The translations under genes were made by a program, and so were the position numbers. Below, one piece after another: positions 31,263 to 38,330 of a stretch of 38,330 nt of DNA. Positions within the stretch are counted from its first letter, which is position 1. Each line of letters begins with the position of its first letter. The notes below the pieces were generated by a model. It was given only the letters and a program-made list of their open reading frames with translations. It was not told where the DNA came from and ran no database searches. Origin of the DNA: Arthrobacter subterraneus (GTDB lineage Bacteria; Actinomycetota; Actinomycetes; Actinomycetales; Micrococcaceae); contig NZ_FNDT01000024.1 of the NCBI RefSeq assembly GCF_900099735.1, positions 1 to 38,330 of the forward strand, in the 5' to 3' direction.

Positions 31263-32987
31263 TCACCTGGCGGCAGTCCGCGCTGCATCCAGGAGCAGTT
31301 CTTCCGCGTGTGCCTGAGCACTGGCGGATTCTTCCTGGCCCGCCAGCATGCGGGCGAGCTCCCGCACGCGCTCGGACTCCGGCAGGACTTCGACGTCACT
31401 GGCGGTGAAGCCGCCGTCGGCTGCCCTGCTCTTGGTCACCCGGATATGGTGTGAGGCGAACGCCGCAACCTGCGGAAGGTGTGTCACCACCACAACCTGG
31501 ACGTGCTGGGCAAGCATGGCGAGGCGACGCCCGATTTCGACGGCGGCCTTGCCTCCGACGCCGGCATCAACCTCGTCGAAGACAAAGGTCGGGACGGGGT
31601 CGACGGCGGCGAGAACCACCTCTATTGCCAGCATCACCCTCGACAGTTCACCGCCCGAGGCGCCCTTGCCGAGCGGCCGCGGAGCGGACCCGGCGTGTGG
31701 TTGAAGGGAAAAGGACACCTCGTCCGATCCGAGCGGACCGGGCGCGCCGCCGGACACCACGTCGATGACGAGTTTCGCATCCGGCATGGCGAGAGCTGCA
31801 AGTTCCGCGCTGACGCGTGCGGACAGCACTTCGGCGGCCGCCACCCGCAGCCCGCTGAGGACCTGCGCCTCGGCACCGAGTTGCGTCTCGAGCGCGACGG
31901 TCTCCTCCTGAAGACTTTCGATCCGGTCAGAGTCCCCGCTGATCTCCTCGAGCCGCGCACGGCCGGTCGCAGACCACTCGATCACCTCATTGATGGATGG
32001 AGCGTACTTGCGGATCAGGACATTGAGGTCCGCCCGGCGTGCCTCAACCTCGGCCAGCCGCTCGGGTCCCTCCGAATCGACTGATGCCGCGTAGCCGGCC
32101 AGCTCGGTTGAGATGTCCGCCAGGATGTAGCCGACTTCCGCGAGCCGTTCGGCGAGCGACGCCAGTTCCGCGTCGTGCGCACCGACCGCTTCAAGCTGGC
32201 GCTTCGCAGCATCGACCAGTGTGGTGGCATCACCCGTTTCCGGGAACTCACCCGATACGAGCGCCTGATGCGCCGCGGCGGCCGCAGTGCGGAGCTCCTC
32301 CACGTTGCCCAGCTTCATCGCCTCGGCCTTGAGCGTTTCGTCCTCATCCGGTTGCGGGTCGACGGTATCAATCTCCTCAAGCGCTGCCTGAAGCGACTCG
32401 GCCTCCCGCAGGCGGTCGCGCTCCGCGCTCCGCAGCGCCTCGAGGTCCGCCGCCACCTGCCGCCACCGCCGGTAGGTGGTCCGGTAGGAGGCGAGGGCGT
32501 CCCGGAGCTCCGCGCCGCCGAACTTGTCCAGGGCTTCGCGCTGTGCGGCCGCACTGCGCAGCCGCAACTGGTCCGACTGTCCGTGGACCACCACCAGCTT
32601 CTCCCCCACCTCGGCGAGGACGCCCGCCGGGGCCGACCTCCCGCCCACATAGGCGCGGCTGCGTCCGTCGCTGTTCACGGTGCGGGCAAGGATGAGCCCC
32701 GCGGCTCCGCCGTCGTCATCTGTTTCCAGCTCGCCGCCGGCCTCCACGGCGCGCTGGGCCGCTGGACCATCCGGGTCCACCCGGAGCACGGCTTCAGCGG
32801 AGGCGTTCTTTGCGCCGAGACGGACTGCGCCGGCGTCCGACCGTGCGCCCATCAGCAGCCCCAGGGCGGAGAGCACCATGGTCTTGCCTGCCCCGGTCTC
32901 GCCGGTCACCACGCTGAAACCCGGACCGAGTGCCAGCGTGGCATCGGCGATGACCCCGAGATCGCGGATGCGGATCTCCTCGATCAC
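31263..32987 (-). CDS. recN: DNA repair protein RecN
   Basis: A 574-residue SMC-like ATPase that handles double-strand breaks with RecA. The head shows [20 protein letters not shown] and the Walker [21 protein letters not shown]; a coiled-coil region spans roughly residues 150-380; the ABC signature [17 protein letters not shown] and Walker [14 protein letters not shown] follow. GTG 32987 overlaps the nadK stop as GTGA, the usual coupling in this cluster; the frame is open upstream to 33170, but that part is inside nadK and not RecN-like. Confidence 0.95.
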   Translation of the reverse strand: MIEEIRIRDLGVIADATLALGPGFSVVTGETGAGKTMVLSALGLLMGARSDAGAVRLGAKNASAEAVLRVDPDGPAAQRAVEAGGELETDDDGGAAGLILARTVNSDGRSRAYVGGRSAPAGVLAEVGEKLVVVHGQSDQLRLRSAAAQREALDKFGGAELRDALASYRTTYRRWRQVAADLEALRSAERDRLREAESLQAALEEIDTVDPQPDEDETLKAEAMKLGNVEELRTAAAAAHQALVSGEFPETGDATTLVDAAKRQLEAVGAHDAELASLAERLAEVGYILADISTELAGYAASVDSEGPERLAEVEARRADLNVLIRKYAPSINEVIEWSATGRARLEEISGDSDRIESLQEETVALETQLGAEAQVLSGLRVAAAEVLSARVSAELAALAMPDAKLVIDVVSGGAPGPLGSDEVSFSLQPHAGSAPRPLGKGASGGELSRVMLAIEVVLAAVDPVPTFVFDEVDAGVGGKAAVEIGRRLAMLAQHVQVVVVTHLPQVAAFASHHIRVTKSRAADGGFTASDVEVLPESERVRELARMLAGQEESASAQAHAEELLLDAARTAAR

Positions 32988-33910
32988 TGGGGGTGCTCGC
33001 CATCGTGGGTGACCGGCCCGCGCCAGCCCTGTGTGGGCAATGCGAACTTGCGGACCAGCCGTTCGGAGAAGGGCGTCTGGTGGGTGCGCGCGAGGCGAAC
33101 CGGGATGTCCGAACGGGTGGCCTCGACCCGCGCGCCGGGCGGCAGGTCCACGGTCCGGCGGCCGTCGCACCAGAGCACGCCGGACGCGTCGGTGCGGGTG
33201 AGGAGTTCCACGGCGAGCAGCGACGTGGGGGCAACGACCAGGGGCTTTGCGAAAAGCGCATGCGCGCTGATCGGCGCTACCAGCAGCGCCTCGACCTCCG
33301 GCCAGACCACCGGACCGCCGGAGGAGAATGCATACGCGGTGGAGCCGGTGGGCGTGGCCAGCACCACGCCGTCGCAGCCGAAGGAGCTGACCGGCCGGCC
33401 GTCGACTTCGAGGACCACTTCGATCATGCGCTCCCGGTTGGCTTTCTCGATTGCTGCCTCGTTGAGGGCCCAGGTCTGCGCGGCCAGCTGGTCACCCCGC
33501 CAGACCTGCACGTCGATGGCCATCCGCTCCTCGACGGTGTAGTCCCTGTCCACGACCCAGCGGACGGCTTCAGCGAGGTCTGCGCGCTCACTCTCTGCCA
33601 GGAAACCGACATGGCCCAGATTGACGCCGAGCAGGGGAACGTCCGTACCACGGACCAGTTCAGCTGCGCGGAGAATGGTGCCGTCTCCGCCGAGAACCAT
33701 GCCGAGCTCAATGTCCTCGAGGCCCACTTCGGCTCCGAGCGTGTCCGTGGGCGCGGTCAGCGTGCCGTATTCGGCCTGGATGTCCTGCAGCTCCTCGGCG
33801 CGCATGACGGGAGTCAGTCCGGCTGCATGGAGCAGGGTACAGGCCTCCTGGGCAGCGGCCATGGCGTCATGGCGGCCGGTGTGGGCGAGTACCAGTATGC
33901 GTCTAGTCAT
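32984..33910 (-). CDS. nadK: NAD kinase
   Basis: A 308-residue NAD kinase that makes NADP from NAD with ATP or polyphosphate. The catalytic GGDGTILRAAELVRGTD motif, NLGHVGFLAE, and the substrate loop ATPTGSTAYAFSSGGPVVWP are intact. ATG 33910 is preferred to GTG 33913 because GGAG sits four bases upstream of it. The gene order tlyA-nadK-recN is the one in M. tuberculosis (Rv1694-Rv1696). Confidence 0.96.
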   Translation of the reverse strand: MTRRILVLAHTGRHDAMAAAQEACTLLHAAGLTPVMRAEELQDIQAEYGTLTAPTDTLGAEVGLEDIELGMVLGGDGTILRAAELVRGTDVPLLGVNLGHVGFLAESERADLAEAVRWVVDRDYTVEERMAIDVQVWRGDQLAAQTWALNEAAIEKANRERMIEVVLEVDGRPVSSFGCDGVVLATPTGSTAYAFSSGGPVVWPEVEALLVAPISAHALFAKPLVVAPTSLLAVELLTRTDASGVLWCDGRRTVDLPPGARVEATRSDIPVRLARTHQTPFSERLVRKFALPTQGWRGPVTHDGEHPQ

Positions 33911-33940
33911 CACGCTCCGTTGTATCAGGTGTGGACGGCC

Positions 33941-34771
33941 TCACGCATTGCCGCCGGTGGCGAACGCGGTGCCCGCGTGCATGACGTGCTGCGCCAGGCG
34001 CACTGCGTCCCTATCGATCCTAGGCATCAACCCGCGGGCCGGCACCTTCATCCACAGGAAGAACTCGATATTTCCGTTCTGGCCAGGGAGTGGACTGCGC
34101 GCGACGCCTTCAACGTCGAGGCCCGCCTCGAGGGCGGAACGGACCACGCCTGCGACGGCGCTTCGCCGCTGCTCCTCGTCGGTCACCACACCGGTGCGGC
34201 TGAGCGCGCTCCGGCCGACTTCGAACTGGGGCTTGACCATGAGCACGAGGTCTCCCCCGCTGCGGGTGGCGCGTGCCAGCGGTTCCACCACGAGGGTCAG
34301 CGAAATGAAGGAGAGGTCGGCGACCGTGAGGTCAACCTGTCCGCCGATCAATGCGGGTTCCAGGAACCGGACGTTGAGGCCTTCGTGGACCTGCACCCGG
34401 GGATCTTTCCGAAGTTCATCGACGAGCTGCCCATGCCCGACGTCGACGGCAGCCACCTCGGCGGCACCCCGGCGCAGGAGCACATCGGTGAACCCGCCTG
34501 TGGACGCGCCGGCGTCCAGACACCGCCTGCCAGCGACCTGAACGCCGGTGAAGGCTTCCAGCGCGCCGTCGAGCTTGTGCCCGGCACGGCTAAGGTAGTC
34601 CGGCCGCTCGCCTTCCGCGACAACCAATGCGTCGCCGTCGCCAACGGTGACGGAGGCCTTGGTGAGTACGGTGCCGCCCCGTAGCACGCGACCGGCCGCG
34701 ATCAGTTGCGCAGCATGGGACCGGGAGCGGGCCAGCCCACGTGCCACCAGCGCCTGATCGAGCCGTGCCAC
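33941..34771 (-). CDS. tlyA: 16S/23S rRNA cytidine 2'-O-methyltransferase TlyA
   Basis: A 276-residue protein with an N-terminal S4 RNA-binding domain (LDQALVARGLARSRSHAAQL, residues 1 to about 60) and a Rossmann methyltransferase domain: LDAGASTGGFTDVLLRRGA binds S-adenosylmethionine, followed by AAVDVGHGQLVDELR, VADLSFISL and MVKPQFEVGR. TlyA methylates 16S rRNA C1409 and 23S rRNA C1920 (E. coli numbering), sites linked to capreomycin sensitivity in mycobacteria. GTG 34771 lies 2 bases after the small gene upstream, with no strong ribosome site of its own, so coupling is likely. Confidence 0.94.
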   Translation of the reverse strand: MARLDQALVARGLARSRSHAAQLIAAGRVLRGGTVLTKASVTVGDGDALVVAEGERPDYLSRAGHKLDGALEAFTGVQVAGRRCLDAGASTGGFTDVLLRRGAAEVAAVDVGHGQLVDELRKDPRVQVHEGLNVRFLEPALIGGQVDLTVADLSFISLTLVVEPLARATRSGGDLVLMVKPQFEVGRSALSRTGVVTDEEQRRSAVAGVVRSALEAGLDVEGVARSPLPGQNGNIEFFLWMKVPARGLMPRIDRDAVRLAQHVMHAGTAFATGGNA

Positions 34772-34773
34772 CG

Positions 34774-34992
34774 TCAGCTGTGTTCCGTATTGAGCTCGGT
34801 GAGCAGTTCATCATGAAGCCGCTCGTAGGCGGCGTGCTGCGCTTCCTCGCTCCGTTCCGGCATGGATGCCAGCGCCGTCAGCAGCACGTCATCAACCGAG
34901 GGATCGCCCGTCGGCGATACCGCAGGAAACTCCGGCGGCTCGTCATCCAGCAGGGAGCCCTGTTCGGAGGGAAACCCCTCAGCCGATCCCAT
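34774..34992 (-). CDS. Small acidic protein of unknown function in the tlyA operon
   Basis: A 72-residue acidic protein with no recognised domain. The second half, VDDVLLTALASMPERSEEAQ with HAAYERLHDELLTELN, is a predicted amphipathic helical segment; the first half is Pro/Gly/Asp-rich and probably disordered. A small gene also sits between the HAD phosphatase and tlyA genes in M. tuberculosis (Rv1693), so the position is conserved even if the sequence is not. ATG 34992 has GAGGAG six bases upstream. Function is unknown. Confidence 0.75.
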   Translation of the reverse strand: MGSAEGFPSEQGSLLDDEPPEFPAVSPTGDPSVDDVLLTALASMPERSEEAQHAAYERLHDELLTELNTEHS

Positions 34993-35001
34993 AGTTGCTC
35001 C

Positions 35002-36024
35002 TCACCTGGGCGCGTTCTCATGTTCATTCGCGAACTTCAGCCGCGGCAGTGTTGCGGTGTCCTGCTGCGGACAGGCCTCCCACCAGGCTGCGCAGGCCGC
35101 TCGCCACGTGTTCAGGTCCTCCCGCTCCCCGCCCATTATTACGACGCCGTCCTCCACCTTCGCGGACGACTCACCGCACTGGAACACACTGTCCCGCTTG
35201 ATGACCTCCGGGTATGGCTGATGCAGCTGGCCGAGGTCCGCGAACAGGTACGTGGGGCGCTGCTCTGTGATTGCCGCCAGCGCGTTTGCGGCGCTGTCCA
35301 CTCCCGTGAGCACCAGGGCCGTAGCCATTCCGGCCCGGTTCCCGCCGAGGATGTCGGTGTCCAGCCGGTCCCCCACGACCAGTGCCTCAGCAACGCCGAG
35401 GTGATTGGCCGCGGTGATGAACAACTGTGCCTCGGGCTTTCCAGCCACCAGCGGGGTCTGTCCCGTGGCGGCCTGGACCGCGGCTACGAGTGTTCCGTTG
35501 CCCGGTGCTATCCCACGGGCCTGCGGGATGGACATGTCCGTATTTGTAGCAACCCATACTGCGCCGCCGGCGACGGCGTACGAGGCCTCGGCAAGGTCTT
35601 TCCATCCGAGGGAAGGGTCAAAGCCCTGTATTACCGCATCCGGCACAGGGTCAGCGGTGGTGACGGGCACCAGCCCCTGCTCCGCCACGTGCTGTGCGAG
35701 GACGGCGCTGCCCGTCACAAGTACAGTTGCTCCCTGCCGCACCTGCGTAGCCAGCAGCTCCGCGCCCGCGAGGGCGGACCCGAAAACCTGTTCCGCTGTG
35801 GCCGGTGCTCCCAGTTCGCGAAGATGGGCGGCCACTTCCGCGGATGATCGGGACGCGTTGTTGGTGATGTAGGCAAGAGCCACACCGATCCCCTCGAGCT
35901 TGTCGAGGGCCTCAGCGGCACCGGGAATGGCTGAGGGACCGGCGTACACAACGCCGTCGAGGTCTGCGAGCACTGCGCCATAGCGCCGGGCCAGTGCAGT
36001 ATGGACTGTCTCACTCACTGTCAT
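35002..36024 (-). CDS. HAD-superfamily hydrolase (NagD-like, Rv1692-like)
   Basis: A 340-residue HAD phosphatase of the NagD/PGP type. Motif I is LADLDGVVYAG with the nucleophilic aspartate, motif II is YITNNASRS, the lysine is in AGKPEAQLF, and motif IV is VGDRLDTDILGGNRAGMAT. In M. tuberculosis the protein at this position is a glycerol-3-phosphate phosphatase; that activity is a reasonable guess here. The C-terminal 60 residues extend past the core. ATG 36024 has GAGGAG upstream and overlaps the TPR gene by 14 bases. The frame stays open to 36363 but that stretch is inside the neighbour gene. Confidence 0.92.
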   Translation of the reverse strand: MTVSETVHTALARRYGAVLADLDGVVYAGPSAIPGAAEALDKLEGIGVALAYITNNASRSSAEVAAHLRELGAPATAEQVFGSALAGAELLATQVRQGATVLVTGSAVLAQHVAEQGLVPVTTADPVPDAVIQGFDPSLGWKDLAEASYAVAGGAVWVATNTDMSIPQARGIAPGNGTLVAAVQAATGQTPLVAGKPEAQLFITAANHLGVAEALVVGDRLDTDILGGNRAGMATALVLTGVDSAANALAAITEQRPTYLFADLGQLHQPYPEVIKRDSVFQCGESSAKVEDGVVIMGGEREDLNTWRAACAAWWEACPQQDTATLPRLKFANEHENAPR

Positions 36025-37465
36025 GCCGCTCCTCGACGTCCGCCCCGGTGTCAGCGGTTTCCCCGGCCCCGGGTTCAGCGCCCGCGTGCTGCGAACTCTC
36101 TGTCGCCATCTCGGCATCGGCCGCATTTTCCGAAGGCGACGCGACACTCTCGACGGTGCCCCGTGCAGCGGAGCGGTCCAGCTCGACCTCGTCCTCATCG
36201 CCGACAAGATCAATGATGTCGGGATCCGCGAAAGACCCCACGCCGAGTGCGTTCTCGGCGACATCCGCCTGGCGGCGCCAGGAAGCTGCCTCATCGCTGC
36301 GCCCGACGGCAGCAAGGGCGTCGGCGTACGCCCGGAAGAGGCGCGGGCTGTAGCTGAATGCACGGTTTTTGGTCAGCTGCGGGATCTCGAGGGCGGCAAC
36401 TGCGGCGTCGAACTGTCCCAGGTCGGCGCGGGCGCCGGCCACGACCATCGCCAGCTCGACCTTGCCCGCCGCGTCGAGCGAGGAAGCGTCCTCGGACCGT
36501 GCGAGGTCCAGTGCGCGGTCGGGCCGGCCAAGGCCCCGCTCGCAATCGGCCATCACCGGCAGGTGGACATTGGAGCCGCTGATCCGCCTGTACGTGCGGA
36601 ATTCCCGGAGTGCTTCTCCGTAGTGTCCCGCGGCGTAAGCGGTCAGGCCGACTGCTTCCCGGACAACCGCCAAGCGACCGCCGCGACGGCTTGCCGCCAG
36701 TGCATGTTGAAAGGCGAGTTCCGGTTCATCATCGATGAGCCGCCCGGCCATGACGAGGTGCTTGGCTACCCAGAGTGCACTGCGCTCCTCGAGGTTGCGG
36801 ACTTGGGCGCGCGTGACCTTGTCCAGCTCGCTGCCGGTGACATCCTCGTCGATCTCCGGCGACCGTTCGCGGTCGGGCCGGTTGGCGCTCCTGAGGTCGC
36901 GGGCGTTGTGGGGCCGGGCAAACGGCGCGTCTTCCGGACCGTTCTGCCTGGGCGACCGTTCGGGACGACCGCGGTCGTCTTCGCGCTTATTCCCTCCGCG
37001 AGGCCCCTCACCGTAGGACCGGTTCGGGCGGCGGTCATCGCCGAAGCTCCGGCCCTGCCTGCGGTCATCACCACGGGAGAATCCATCGCGTCCGGAAGGG
37101 CTCCCGGCGTCCCGGGACCGGCTGTCGCCGCCCGCCGGACGCTGACCACCCTCACGACGCTGACCACCCTCACGAGAAAAACCACCCTCACGACGCTGAC
37201 CACCCTCACGAGAAAAACCACCCTCACGACGCTGACCACCCTCACGAGGATTGCGGTCAGTCCCGCGGTCGGAGCGCTCCTGGTAGCGTGGCCGGTCACC
37301 GGATCCCTGCGTGCGGCGCTGAGAACCGCCCCCAGCGTTGCCGGCGGCCCCGCCATCACGACGCTGTCCCGGTTCCCCCTGGCGCGGGGCGCGACGGTCC
37401 TCACCGCGGCGGATCTCGTCGTGACGGTCTTTTCCGCGCTTGCGGTCTGGTTCCCGATCAGCCAT
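36011..37465 (-). CDS. TPR-like protein with an RGG-type repetitive N-terminal region (Rv1691-like)
   Basis: A 484-residue protein in two parts. Residues 1 to about 225 are a basic, Arg/Gly/Asp-rich disordered region with an embedded 36-bp repeat encoding REGGQRREGGFS units (37139-37250). Residues from about 235 onward are helical, with tetratricopeptide-like repeats (AKHLVMAGRLIDDEPELAFQ, AVGLTAYAAGHYGEALREFR, LFRAYADALAAVGRSDEAAS). An acidic tail ends the protein. It matches Rv1691 of M. tuberculosis by position before the HAD phosphatase and tlyA. RGG-like regions often bind RNA; with tlyA and rluB in the window, a ribosome-linked role is a guess. ATG 37465 has AGAGGA rather far upstream (about 11 bases). 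Confidence 0.85.
   Translation of the reverse strand: MADREPDRKRGKDRHDEIRRGEDRRAPRQGEPGQRRDGGAAGNAGGGSQRRTQGSGDRPRYQERSDRGTDRNPREGGQRREGGFSREGGQRREGGFSREGGQRREGGQRPAGGDSRSRDAGSPSGRDGFSRGDDRRQGRSFGDDRRPNRSYGEGPRGGNKREDDRGRPERSPRQNGPEDAPFARPHNARDLRSANRPDRERSPEIDEDVTGSELDKVTRAQVRNLEERSALWVAKHLVMAGRLIDDEPELAFQHALAASRRGGRLAVVREAVGLTAYAAGHYGEALREFRTYRRISGSNVHLPVMADCERGLGRPDRALDLARSEDASSLDAAGKVELAMVVAGARADLGQFDAAVAALEIPQLTKNRAFSYSPRLFRAYADALAAVGRSDEAASWRRQADVAENALGVGSFADPDIIDLVGDEDEVELDRSAARGTVESVASPSENAADAEMATESSQHAGAEPGAGETADTGADVEERHDSE
37139..37250 (-). repeat. In-frame 36-bp tandem repeats inside the TPR-like gene
   Basis: Two near-identical 36-base units (37151-37186 and 37187-37222) are followed by a partial third to 37250 and preceded by 12 matching bases. 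Each is built from two 18-base halves that share CTCACGA. They encode REGGQRREGGFS. Identity between the two full units is complete as far as I can read it, implying recent duplication. Confidence 0.85.
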
Positions 37466-37605
37466 GGCAGCACAATTCCTCTCGTCATGAGCTGACCTGA
37501 CGCTGCGTCGGACGCTCTCGCTGTGTATCTGTGTCGACATTCCGTGGGCGGTGCGCGACCCTCCCATTGTAGAGAAGGCAAACGGCCGGTGTGGTGGGTT
37601 AAATG

Positions 37606-37639
37606 GCTGAGGCTCCGACGGTGGTGTCGGAGCCTCAGC
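37606..37639. terminator. Bidirectional hairpin terminator after the 5S rRNA gene
   Basis: A perfect 14-bp stem (37606-37619 with 37626-37639) with a 6-base loop is flanked by TTTTT on the + strand side (37641-37645), and by CATTTAA when read on the - strand. It lies just past the 5S 3' end, so it should stop - strand rRNA transcription before the TPR-like gene. Confidence 0.75.
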
Positions 37640-37652
37640 GTTTTTAAGTGTT

Positions 37653-37770
37653 GTCCGGCGGTGTCCTACTCTCCCACACTCTCTCGGGTGCAGTACCATC
37701 GGCGCTGTGGGTCTTAGCTTCCGGGTTCGGAATGGGACCGGGCGTTTCCCCCACGCTATGACCGCCGTAA
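37653..37770 (-). rRNA. rrf: 5S ribosomal RNA
   Basis: The - strand reads TTACGGCGGTCATAGCGTGG at its 5' end, with the conserved GGTCCCATTCCGAACCCGGA further on and ACCGCCGGAC at its 3' end, which pairs with the 5' end. Exact ends are good to a few bases. The 226-base spacer between it and 23S (37771-37996) holds no visible gene. Confidence 0.93.
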
Positions 37771-37996
37771 CCCTGTTACCCGTCCCCCTGTGGTTCGTGC
37801 ACCGTAATGGTGTACGTGTGGGGGTGGGAAGTCTTTGGTTACAACTTCTCTATGATGTTGTGTTTTTCGGCGGCACCGGGGAATGGTGTTCACCCGTTGT
37901 GTCGCCTGTCCCCCGGGGCCGCCGGTGGTGGCCGTGGCGGGGTTGTTGGTTGGGAACCGCATAGTGGACGCGTAGCAATAAATTAGTGTGTTTGTG

Positions 37997-38330
<334 letters not shown>

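Noticed and set aside
32993..34684. 563-codon open frame on the + strand opposite nadK and tlyA
   Set aside because: It covers two conserved genes and has no independent evidence of coding.
37139..37250. Second 36-bp repeat looked like a CRISPR remnant
   Set aside because: Units abut with no spacers and encode an in-frame RGG-like stretch.

Overview
The window looks like chromosomal DNA of a high-GC actinobacterium, most likely Micrococcaceae (Arthrobacter-like). This rests on the GC-rich codon use, on gene blocks in the order known from Mycobacterium tuberculosis (gcvH-garA-ftsR-DUF151-MerR; tlyA-nadK-recN-pyrG-NUDIX-xerD; parA-scpA-scpB-rluB ... cmk-der), and on a DUF6318-type lipoprotein of a kind I associate with Micrococcaceae. 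No database search was possible, so family names come from motif recognition.

Layout. 1-654 is the N-terminal part of a pyruvate carboxylase gene running off the left edge. An orphan ParA-type ATPase follows on the + strand. 1848-4845 (- strand) holds gcvH, the FHA protein GarA/OdhI, the MerR protein FtsR, a DUF151 nuclease-domain protein and a second MerR protein; a terminator-like hairpin separates gcvH from garA. 5062-8858 holds an ATP-dependent DNA ligase (LigC type) and a stand-alone LigD-type polymerase, with a two-gene secreted module (DUF6318 lipoprotein plus PKD-like protein) between them. A siderophore-interacting flavoprotein follows. 9920-10965 holds an unusual PD-(D/E)XK nuclease with duplicated DNA-binding repeats beside a tRNA-Pro(GGG) gene.

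11173-18367 (- strand) is a housekeeping block for chromosome segregation, ribosome maturation and aromatic amino acids: parA, scpA, scpB, rluB, tyrA, cmk, der. 18554-23748 is a carboxylate module: DctA-type symporter, divergent CitA/DcuS-type sensor kinase and response regulator, then a (methyl)citrate synthase. 23824-27837 is accessory: alpha/beta hydrolase, NUDIX protein, a divergent pair of channel-like membrane proteins (one with a non-canonical pore, one with no pore segment), and an ECF-type sigma factor with a membrane anti-sigma candidate.

27895-37465 (- strand) is a tightly packed run: TPR-like protein, HAD phosphatase, small protein, tlyA, nadK, recN, pyrG, NUDIX, xerD, with many overlaps or gaps of a few bases. 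The right end carries 5S rRNA and the 3' end of 23S rRNA, both on the - strand.

Most of the window is conserved housekeeping DNA. The parts least explained by known biology are the divergent channel-like pair (25028-26407), the nuclease next to tRNA-Pro, the secreted pair between the repair genes, and two in-frame 36-bp repeat arrays in rluB and the TPR gene.
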